Assembly: GCA_013695395.1 (NCBI GenBank)
Contig: JACDAP010000360.1
Coordinates: 1-6,436 of the forward strand
DNA from: Solirubrobacterales bacterium
Lineage (GTDB): Bacteria > Actinomycetota > Thermoleophilia > Solirubrobacterales > Solirubrobacteraceae
DNA: 6,436 nucleotides
Direction of reading: 5' to 3'
In this document: in pieces, positions 1 to 4,453 of the stretch
Layout of the letters: each line of letters begins with the position of its first letter
Position numbering within the stretch: the first letter of the stretch is position 1
Translations under genes and position numbers: made by a program
The notes under the pieces: model-generated
Seen by the model: only the letters and a program-made list of their open reading frames with translations
Database searches by the model: none
What the model was told of the DNA's origin: nothing

Positions 1-449
1 GGCCCACAGGCCTGCCCGGGGCGCCCGGCGCCGCTGGGATCAACGGGACCGATGGCGCCAACGGGACGAATGGGACCAACGGCACGAACGGGGCCGATGG
101 CACGAATGGGGCCGACGGGCCCCCCGGTCCGGCCGGGCCGACTGGTCCGGCTGGGCCGGCGGGTTCCGTTGGGCCGACTGGTCCGGCTGGGCCCATCGGG
201 GCGACGGGGCCATCCGGCTCCACCGGCACGACTGATCCGGCGGGTCCCACCGGGTTGACGGGTCCGACCGGTCCCGTAGGTCCCACCGGGCCGTCGGGTT
301 CGACCGGTCCTGTGGGTCCCACCGGGCTGACGGGTTCGACCGGTCCCGTGGGTCCCACCGGGCTGACGGGTTCGACCGGTCCCGTGGGTCCCACCGGGCT
401 GACGGGTCCGACCGGTCCCGTAGGTCCCACCGGGCCGTCGGGCCTGTAG
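1..449 (+). CDS. Collagen-like Gly-X-Y repeat protein, C-terminal part (5' end outside window)
   Basis: The frame beginning at base 3 is open to a TAG at 447-449 and gives 148 residues made almost wholly of Gly-X-Y triplets, about 48 in a row. The 5' end lies outside the window, and TTG 255 is only an internal leucine codon. Residues 1-38 are Asn/Asp/Ala-rich (GTN, GAN, GAD triplets). Residues 39-73 are GPA/GPT-rich. Residues 75-146 follow a 12-residue period, [12 protein letters not shown]. Such sequences form collagen triple helices; bacterial examples are usually surface or spore-associated proteins, but no signal peptide, anchor or trimerisation domain is visible, so location and role are unknown. 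Two oddities stand out. One Gly is replaced by Asp (GAT at 234-236). The stop falls inside the triplet register, with Gly-Pro-Thr resuming straight after it. The gene converges on the glyoxalase gene. Confidence 0.82.
   Translation, partial: PTGLPGAPGAAGINGTDGANGTNGTNGTNGADGTNGADGPPGPAGPTGPAGPAGSVGPTGPAGPIGATGPSGSTGTTDPAGPTGLTGPTGPVGPTGPSGSTGPVGPTGLTGSTGPVGPTGLTGSTGPVGPTGLTGPTGPVGPTGPSGL
225..440 (+). repeat. Tandem 36-bp repeats coding for the collagen-like 12-mer
   Basis: Six consecutive 36-bp units are in phase with the reading frame: 225-260 (degenerate, contains the Gly-to-Asp codon), 261-296, 297-332, 333-368, 369-404 and 405-440. Units 333 and 369 are identical, and unit 297 differs from them by one silent base (CCT for CCC). 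Units 261 and 405 are identical to each other and encode [12 protein letters not shown], whereas the three central units encode [12 protein letters not shown]. The outer match extends upstream: 243-298 and 387-442 differ only by TTG versus CTG. The pattern suggests recent expansion by slippage or unequal recombination. Confidence 0.9.
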
Positions 450-472
450 GGCCCTACCGCCGAAACCGGTCC

Positions 473-500
473 GGCCGGCAGGCCAAGCACTGCCACGGCC
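473..500. terminator. Weak GC stem-loop between convergent genes (possible terminator)
   Basis: The 111-bp gap between the collagen-like stop and the glyoxalase stop holds one modest stem-loop. GGCCGGCAG (473-481) pairs with CTGCC plus GGCC (490-500), with a 2-nt bulge (AC) and an 8-nt loop. There is no T-tract on either strand, so this is only a candidate bidirectional terminator. I see nothing else in the gap apart from decayed Gly-X-Y-like codons just after the TAG. Confidence 0.25.
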
Positions 501-560
501 ACGGCACCACGGCGCAGTGGATTGCGCTCGTCAAGACGATGGGGGCAAAGACCCCGAGCC

Positions 561-935
561 TCAGGAGCGCTCGATGAGCTCGATCCGGTAGTCGTCGGGG
601 TCGCGGACGAAGCAGATCCGCGACCCGCCGTCGGAGACCGCGTAGGGCTCGCGCTCGGGCGTGATGCCCTGATCGGCCAGGGCGGCGAGCGTGCCGTCGA
701 GATCTTCGGCGGTGATCGCGATGTGGCCGTAGCCGGTGCCGACGTCGTAGTGCTCGGTGCCCGGGTTGTAGGTCAGCTCGAGCCGGGCGCCGTCGTCGGG
801 GAAGCCCATGAAGATGTTCGTCGCGCCGTCGGGCAGCCCCATGCGGTGGAGCTCCTCGAACCCGAGCGCGTCGTAGAAGGCGACCGAGCGGTCGATGTCG
901 ACGATCCGGTAACACGTGTGTATGAGAGCGGGCAT
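561..935 (-). CDS. gloA: Glyoxalase I / lactoylglutathione lyase family protein
   Basis: The 124-residue product is a typical length for the single-chain glyoxalase I (VOC) family, with two beta-alpha-beta-beta-beta modules. The metal ligands known from E. coli GloA have clear counterparts: H6 (near the start, before [10 protein letters not shown]), E53 ([10 protein letters not shown]), H71 (YGHIAI) and E119 (YRIELIE). The family isomerises the hemithioacetal of methylglyoxal and a thiol in the cytoplasm. Many actinobacteria lack glutathione, so the thiol here could be another one, such as mycothiol; this is inference. I chose the ATG at 935 because homologues start just before the first metal His, and because a TTG at 968 would overlap the neighbouring start codon and pass through the palindrome. 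A related VOC enzyme with another substrate is possible. It is divergent from the hydrolase at 968. Confidence 0.88.
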   Translation of the reverse strand: MPALIHTCYRIVDIDRSVAFYDALGFEELHRMGLPDGATNIFMGFPDDGARLELTYNPGTEHYDVGTGYGHIAITAEDLDGTLAALADQGITPEREPYAVSDGGSRICFVRDPDDYRIELIERS

Positions 936-941
936 GGTCCG

Positions 942-947
942 AGCGTA
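942..947 (-). promoter_or_regulatory. Putative -10 element of gloA (leaderless)
   Basis: Read on the minus strand, GGGTACGCT ends 6 nt before the gloA ATG. TACGCT fits the actinobacterial -10 consensus TANNNT, and this spacing would put transcription initiation at or next to the A of ATG. No convincing Shine-Dalgarno sequence lies between them, which agrees with a leaderless mRNA. No clear -35 is seen. Confidence 0.5.
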
Positions 948-959
948 CCCGTGGGTACG
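944..959. promoter_or_regulatory. Palindrome centred between divergent gloA and hydrolase genes
   Basis: CGTACCC-GT-GGGTACG is a perfect inverted repeat with 7-bp arms. Its centre (951.5) is equidistant from the gloA ATG (935) and the hydrolase ATG (968). Each arm contains the start of one divergent -10 hexamer, so the symmetry may simply reflect two back-to-back promoters. It may also be a site where one regulator controls both genes. Confidence 0.45.
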
Positions 960-961
960 GT
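956..961 (+). promoter_or_regulatory. Putative -10 element of the MBL-fold hydrolase gene (leaderless)
   Basis: GGGTACGGT ends 6 nt before the ATG at 968, mirroring the gloA side. TACGGT matches TANNNT. A GAGG at 962-965 lies only 2 nt from the start codon, too close for a normal ribosome binding site, so a leaderless start is the better reading. Confidence 0.5.
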
Positions 962-967
962 GAGGCA

Positions 968-1732
968 ATGATCCTCGAGCGCTCGATGAACGACAGCTTC
1001 CTGTCGAACACCTACCTCGTCGCAGAGCCCGGCGGGGGCGTCGGCTTCTTCGTCGACGCCGGCGGCCCGGTGGAGCCGCTGCTGGCCAAGGCGGAGGAGC
1101 TCGACGTCGACGTCACCCACGTCCTGCTCACCCATCACCACTGGGATCACGTCGAGGAGCTCCCGAAGATCCTGGCGGCCTTCCCCGGCGCCCAGGTGCT
1201 GATCCACCCCCTCGAGCTGAAGGCGCTGAACCAGGCGGTGCCCGACCTCGCGAAGCTCGTGACGGGCGAGATGCTCCCGGGCGAGGACGTGACGGTCGGC
1301 AGCCTCGCGGTTACCCCGCTCCATACGCCGGGCCACACCGCGGGGATGCTCTCCCTCCTCGTCGAGGGGAACGTCTTCACCGGCGACACGCTCTTCAAGA
1401 ACTCCGTCGGCGGCGTGCGCGCGCCGGGCTCGACGAGCTACGCGGACCTCAAGAACTCGGTGATGGAGGTGCTGCTGAAGCTCCCGCCGGAGACCACGCT
1501 GCGCCCGGGCCACACCGACCCGAGCACGGTCGCGGCCGAGCTGGAGGGGAACGCCTTCGCCCGCGTGTGGCAGGGGCTCGACCCGGAGGGAACGGGCGAC
1601 TGCACTGCGCTCGGCGACCCGGCGACGCTCGTCCTGCTCGGCGACGATTACGACGGCGGGCACAAGGCATGGATCCGTTGGTCGGACGGCCGCGACGACA
1701 TCGTCCCGGGCTCGAAGGTCGAGGTCGCCTGA
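968..1732 (+). CDS. Metallo-beta-lactamase-fold hydrolase, glyoxalase II-like
   Basis: This is a 254-residue protein with a complete MBL dinuclear metal site: HHHWDH at 56-61 (H56, H58, D60, H61), H123 in HTPGHT, D140 in FTGDTLF and H182 in RPGHTDP. This is the set used by hydroxyacylglutathione hydrolases (glyoxalase II) and related thioester hydrolases. Residues from about 200 to 254 form an extra C-terminal segment rich in Gly, Asp and Trp (DDYDGGHKAWIRWSDG), probably a small beta-barrel-like add-on whose role I do not know. ATG 968 is the only usual start before an in-frame stop upstream (923). No signal peptide is seen, so it is cytoplasmic. Its divergent pairing with a glyoxalase I homologue suggests the second step of aldehyde detoxification, hydrolysis of the acyl-thiol product. 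That substrate is inferred; other MBL hydrolases share these motifs. Confidence 0.85.
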   Translation: MILERSMNDSFLSNTYLVAEPGGGVGFFVDAGGPVEPLLAKAEELDVDVTHVLLTHHHWDHVEELPKILAAFPGAQVLIHPLELKALNQAVPDLAKLVTGEMLPGEDVTVGSLAVTPLHTPGHTAGMLSLLVEGNVFTGDTLFKNSVGGVRAPGSTSYADLKNSVMEVLLKLPPETTLRPGHTDPSTVAAELEGNAFARVWQGLDPEGTGDCTALGDPATLVLLGDDYDGGHKAWIRWSDGRDDIVPGSKVEVA

Positions 1733-1743
1733 CGGGACACAGT

Positions 1744-1773
1744 GTCAAGCCCAACTCTTGAGTTAGGCATGAC
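1744..1773. repeat. 30-bp imperfect inverted repeat upstream of the metal transporter operon
   Basis: GTCAAGCCCAACTC (1744-1757) and GAGTTAGGCATGAC (1760-1773) form 14-bp arms around a TT centre, with 12 of 14 pairs matching (mismatches 1748/1769 and 1752/1765). In DNA it could be a dimeric repressor site. In RNA it would fold into a hairpin capped by a CUUG tetraloop and could end the upstream hydrolase transcript, though no U-tract follows. The stretch is clearly AT-richer than the flanking genes. Confidence 0.5.
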
Positions 1774-1776
1774 TAA
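1763..1776. promoter_or_regulatory. Candidate metalloregulator operator (DtxR/MntR-like palindrome)
   Basis: TTAGGCATGACTAA is a 14-bp palindrome with one mismatched pair, TTAG-n-CATG-n-CTAA. TTAGG...CTAA half-sites resemble boxes of the DtxR/IdeR/MntR family, but this is not a full IdeR box. It ends 8 bp before the putative -10 (1785-1790), so a bound repressor would block RNA polymerase, as expected for a metal importer shut off when metal is plentiful. No regulator gene is in the window, and the assignment is inference. Confidence 0.45.
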
Positions 1777-1784
1777 ATACGTGG

Positions 1785-1790
1785 TACTGT
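1785..1790 (+). promoter_or_regulatory. Putative -10 element of the metal transporter operon (leaderless)
   Basis: GGTACTGT ends 6 nt before the GTG at 1797. TACTGT fits TANNNT. The 6 nt between (GCGATA) contain no ribosome binding site, which supports a leaderless mRNA beginning at the GTG. Confidence 0.55.
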
Positions 1791-1796
1791 GCGATA

Positions 1797-2738
1797 GTGC
1801 TCTCGATCCGCGTCGCCCTTCGCTCGCGCAAGCTGCCCGGCCTGGCGCTGGTCGGCATCGCCCTCGCAGCCGCCGGCTGCGGCTCCTCGGCCGACGGGTC
1901 CGGCGGCTCGGGGAAGCCGAAGGTCCTGACGACCTTCACCGTCACCGCTGACATCGTCCGCAACGTGGCGGGCGATCGGGTCGACGTCGCCTCGATCACC
2001 AAGATCGGCTCGGAGATCCACGGCTACGACCCGACCCCCGGGGACATCAAGCGGGCCGCCGACGCCGACCTCGTCCTGGACAACGGGCTCGACCTGGAGC
2101 GCTGGTTCGATCAGTTCATCGACCGCACCGGTGCCAAGCGCGTGACGCTGAGCGATGGCGTCGAGCCGATCCCGATCGCCGGTGGCGGCGAGTACGCCGG
2201 CAAGCCGAACCCGCACGCCTGGATGTCGATCAGCGACGGCAAGATCTACGTCGAGAACGCTCGCAAGGCGCTCACCGACCTCGACCCTGAGGGTGCCGCG
2301 ACCTACGCGGCCAACGCGAAGGCGTACACGGCTGAGCTCGACGAGGTCGCGACCTTCGTGCGCACCGAGATCGACAAGCTGCCGGAGAACGAGCGTGCGC
2401 TCGTCTCCTGCGAAGGCGCGTTCTCCTACCTCGCCCGGGACCTCGGCCTCCAGGAGGGCTTCCTCTGGCCGGTCAACGCCGACGACCAGGGCACGCCTCG
2501 GCAGATCGCCTCGACCATCGAGTTCGTGCGGGAGCGCAAGGTCCCGGCCGTCTTCTGCGAATCCACCGTCAGCGACCGCCCGCAGCAGCAGGTCGCCAAG
2601 GAGTCCGGAGCGCGGCTGGGCGGCAAGCTCTACGTCGACTCCCTCTCCGAGGCCGACGGGCCCGTGCCCACCTATCTCGCCCTGCTCCGCAAGGACGTCG
2701 AGACCATCGTCGCCGGCCTGACGGGCGGCCGGACGTGA
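1797..2738 (+). CDS. mntA: Mn/Zn/Fe ABC transporter substrate-binding lipoprotein (cluster A-I)
   Basis: The 313-residue product has a basic N-terminus, a hydrophobic stretch (13-26) and a lipobox AAAGC with lipidated C28, followed by a Gly/Ser-rich linker. The mature protein would be membrane-anchored outside the cell. Metal ligands align with those of PsaA (H67, H139, E205, D280): H75 (SEIHGYD), H140 (KPNPHAW), E206 (CEGAFSY) and D281 (YVDSLS). A third-position Glu instead of His, and no His-rich loop, favour Mn or Fe over Zn. The motif DDQGTPRQI is also typical of the family. GTG 1797 is the only usual start before an in-frame stop (1770) that still gives a full signal peptide. The stop overlaps the ATPase start by 4 bp. 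Two extra cysteines (C205 beside the ligand, C254) are unusual. Confidence 0.93.
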   Translation: MLSIRVALRSRKLPGLALVGIALAAAGCGSSADGSGGSGKPKVLTTFTVTADIVRNVAGDRVDVASITKIGSEIHGYDPTPGDIKRAADADLVLDNGLDLERWFDQFIDRTGAKRVTLSDGVEPIPIAGGGEYAGKPNPHAWMSISDGKIYVENARKALTDLDPEGAATYAANAKAYTAELDEVATFVRTEIDKLPENERALVSCEGAFSYLARDLGLQEGFLWPVNADDQGTPRQIASTIEFVRERKVPAVFCESTVSDRPQQQVAKESGARLGGKLYVDSLSEADGPVPTYLALLRKDVETIVAGLTGGRT

Positions 2739-3502
2739 GCGTCCCCGTACTGCCGACGATCGTGGTCGACGGGGTCCGCGTGGCCTACGGGGAGACCGTC
2801 GCGCTCGAGCGCGTGGACCTCACCGTCGTCCCCGGTCTCGTCCACGGCCTGATCGGCATGAACGGCTCGGGCAAGTCCACGCTCTTCAAGGCGATGATGG
2901 GCCTCGTTCAGCCCGACGAGGGGAAGATCGAGCTCTTCGGTGCCGACCCGAAGCACGCGCGCCGGCGTGGCCGGGTCGCCTACACGCCGCAGAGCGAGGA
3001 CGTCGACTGGGCCTTCCCGATCACCGTCCGCGAGGTGGTGATGATGGGCCGCTACGGGCTCCAGGGCCTGCGCCGCAGGGCCCGGCCGGAGGATCACGCC
3101 GCGGTGCAGGAGGCGCTCGACCGCGTCGAGCTCACCGATCTCGCGAATCGCCAGATCGGTGAGCTCTCCGGCGGTCAGAGGAAGCGCGCGTTCGTCGCCC
3201 GCGGACTGGCCCAGGGGGCGGAGCTGCTCTTCCTCGACGAGCCGTTCGCCGGGGTCGACAAGCGCAGCGAGGCCACGCTCACCGAGCTGATCCGCGACCT
3301 CGCCCTCGAGGGCCGCACGGTCGTGATCTCCACGCACGACCTGATCGCCATCCCGGGGCTGTGCGACATGGTCGCGCTGATCAACCGGCGCATCATCGCC
3401 CACGGTCCCACCTACGAGATCCTCGTTCCCGAGCTGCTCGCCGACGCCTTCGGCGGGTTCGTCCCGCAGGAAGCCCTTCGCCTCCAGGAGGCCCGCGCAT
3501 GA
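2735..3502 (+). CDS. mntB: Mn/Zn/Fe ABC transporter ATP-binding protein
   Basis: This 255-residue ABC ATPase is of normal family length and has all motifs intact: Walker A GMNGSGKST (41-49), Q-loop Q86 (YTPQSEDVDW), signature LSGGQ (144-148), Walker B LLFLDEP (164-170) and H-loop H201 (STHD). The segment DVDWAFPITVREVVMMGRYG is typical of ATPases of manganese/zinc/iron chelate importers and separates it from other ABC classes. A dimer of this protein would power import through the permease encoded just downstream, on the cytoplasmic face. Its GTG start overlaps the stop of the binding protein gene (GTGA), so translation is probably coupled. Its stop overlaps the permease start (ATGA). The metal is inferred from the binding protein. 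Confidence 0.95.
   Translation: MSVPVLPTIVVDGVRVAYGETVALERVDLTVVPGLVHGLIGMNGSGKSTLFKAMMGLVQPDEGKIELFGADPKHARRRGRVAYTPQSEDVDWAFPITVREVVMMGRYGLQGLRRRARPEDHAAVQEALDRVELTDLANRQIGELSGGQRKRAFVARGLAQGAELLFLDEPFAGVDKRSEATLTELIRDLALEGRTVVISTHDLIAIPGLCDMVALINRRIIAHGPTYEILVPELLADAFGGFVPQEALRLQEARA
3486..3491 (+). promoter_or_regulatory. Strong Shine-Dalgarno for the permease gene
   Basis: AGGAGG lies 7 nt before ATG 3499, inside the end of the ATPase gene. It fixes the permease start at 3499 rather than at upstream codons in that frame. It also contrasts with the missing ribosome binding site at the head of the operon, in line with a leaderless first gene and SD-led internal gene. Confidence 0.8.
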
Positions 3503-4422
3503 CCGATCTCATCGGCTGGTTCACCGACCCCCTGCAGTTCGAGTTCATGCAGCGGGCGATCCTCGTCGCCGTCATGGTCGGGCTGGTCTGCTCCGTGCTC
3601 TCCTGCTGGCTGACGCTGCTGAGCTGGTCGCTGCTCGGCGATGCCGTCTCGCACGCGGTGCTCCCGGGCGTCGTCTTCAGCTACGCCCTCGGCCTGCCGT
3701 TCGCGATCGGCGCCTTCGTCTTCGGCATCGCCTCGGTGGCCATGATCGGCGGCGTCAACCGGACGAGCCGGGTCAAGGAGGACGCGGCGATCGGCGTCGT
3801 CTTCACCGGGCTCTTCGCACTCGGCCTCGTGCTCGTCACGCTCGTCCCGTCGCAGATCGACCTGCAGCACATCCTGTTCGGGAACGTCCTCGGGGTGACG
3901 GACTCGGAGATCCTCCAGGTGATGATCCTCGGCTCGCTCGTGCTCGCGGTCGTCGCGGTGATGTGGCGCTCGCTCGTGCTCTACGCGTTCGATCCGACCC
4001 ACGCCCACGCGATCGGGATCTCGCCCCGCAAGCTCGAGGCGCTGTTGCTCGGGCTGCTCGCGCTGACCGTCGTGCTCGCGCTGCAGGCGGTCGGCATCGT
4101 CCTCGTGGTGGCCATGCTCATCACCCCAGGGGTGACCGCCTACCTGCTCACCGACCGCTTCCGCTCGATGCTCCTGGTCGCGGCGGCCGTGGGCGTCTTC
4201 TCGACGGTCCTCGGTACCTACGTCAGCTACCACCTGGACGCATCGACGGGCGGCAGCATCGTCTGCGTCCTCACCCTCGTCTTCCTCGTCGCCTACCTGT
4301 TCGCTCCGCAGCAGGGCGTGCTCACCAAGCGCCGCCAGCGCCGCCGCCGCGTGCGCGAGCGGGCCGCGGAGCGCTCCGCCTTCGCGCAGCACGAGGAGCG
4401 GGAGCTCACGCCGGTCGGCTGA
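3499..4422 (+). CDS. mntC: Mn/Zn/Fe ABC transporter permease (ABC-3 family)
   Basis: The 307-residue polytopic membrane protein has several hydrophobic segments (about 20-41, 53-86, 96-117, 138-163, 179-217, 224-243, 254-270). Family blocks are clear: LLGDAVSHAVLPGV (45-58), KEDAAIGVVFTG (93-104), DLQHILFGN (121-129), FDPTHAHAIG (164-173) and ITPGVTAYLL (208-217). This is the FtsX-unrelated ABC-3 family that forms the homodimeric channel of Mn/Zn/Fe importers. Translation starts at ATG 3499, overlapping the ATPase stop by 4 bp and preceded by AGGAGG. The frame is open further upstream, but that stretch is the antisense-free shadow of the ATPase gene and lacks homology-like features. The last 31 residues (277-307) form a very basic then acidic, presumably cytoplasmic tail beginning KRRQRRRR, longer and more charged than the family core needs. 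Confidence 0.93.
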   Translation: MTDLIGWFTDPLQFEFMQRAILVAVMVGLVCSVLSCWLTLLSWSLLGDAVSHAVLPGVVFSYALGLPFAIGAFVFGIASVAMIGGVNRTSRVKEDAAIGVVFTGLFALGLVLVTLVPSQIDLQHILFGNVLGVTDSEILQVMILGSLVLAVVAVMWRSLVLYAFDPTHAHAIGISPRKLEALLLGLLALTVVLALQAVGIVLVVAMLITPGVTAYLLTDRFRSMLLVAAAVGVFSTVLGTYVSYHLDASTGGSIVCVLTLVFLVAYLFAPQQGVLTKRRQRRRRVRERAAERSAFAQHEERELTPVG

Positions 4423-4439
4423 GTAGCGGCGCTCGCGGG

Positions 4440-4445
4440 TACGCT
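4440..4445 (+). promoter_or_regulatory. Putative -10 element of the ABC1 kinase gene
   Basis: GGGTACGCT, identical to the sequence before gloA, ends 8 nt before ATG 4454 in the 31-bp gap after the permease. TACGCT matches TANNNT. The mRNA would have a leader of at most a few bases. The kinase may therefore be transcribed on its own as well as by read-through from the importer operon. Confidence 0.45.
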
Positions 4446-4453
4446 GGCTGGAC

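Noticed and set aside
52..258. Second, partly collagen-like frame ([15 protein letters not shown]...)
   Set aside because: It is a frame-shifted reading of the same repeat; the frame starting at base 3 has Gly at nearly every third codon without a break and is the real one.
225..440. Regularly spaced 36-bp repeats as a CRISPR array
   Set aside because: The units are directly contiguous with no spacers, and they code in frame for Gly-X-Y.
968..968. TTG at 968 (minus strand) as an earlier gloA start giving 135 residues
   Set aside because: It would add 11 residues unlike the family, overlap the neighbouring ATG and read through the promoter palindrome; ATG 935 fits homologues and the -10 spacing.
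522..971. 149-codon plus-strand frame opposite gloA
   Set aside because: It is antisense to a well-supported glyoxalase. It is in frame with the collagen-like gene past its TAG, but carries no Gly-X-Y pattern beyond about base 485.
565..989. 13-bp sequence GAGCGCTCGATGA occurring at 565-577 and 977-989, at the gloA end and the hydrolase start
   Set aside because: Both copies are explained by coding (LIERS on one strand, LERSM on the other) and contain the common palindrome GAGCGCTC; probably chance.
773..1663. 296-codon minus-strand frame over the hydrolase gene
   Set aside because: It is a shadow of the MBL hydrolase and, at its end, of gloA in the wrong frame; no protein-like motifs.
1797..4422. 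Zinc (znuABC) assignment for the importer
   Set aside because: The binding protein has Glu rather than His at the third ligand and no His-rich loop, which favours Mn or Fe; zinc is not excluded by sequence alone.
4423..4453. A terminator between permease and ABC1 kinase genes
   Set aside because: The 31-bp gap shows no stable hairpin or T-tract, only the promoter-like motif.
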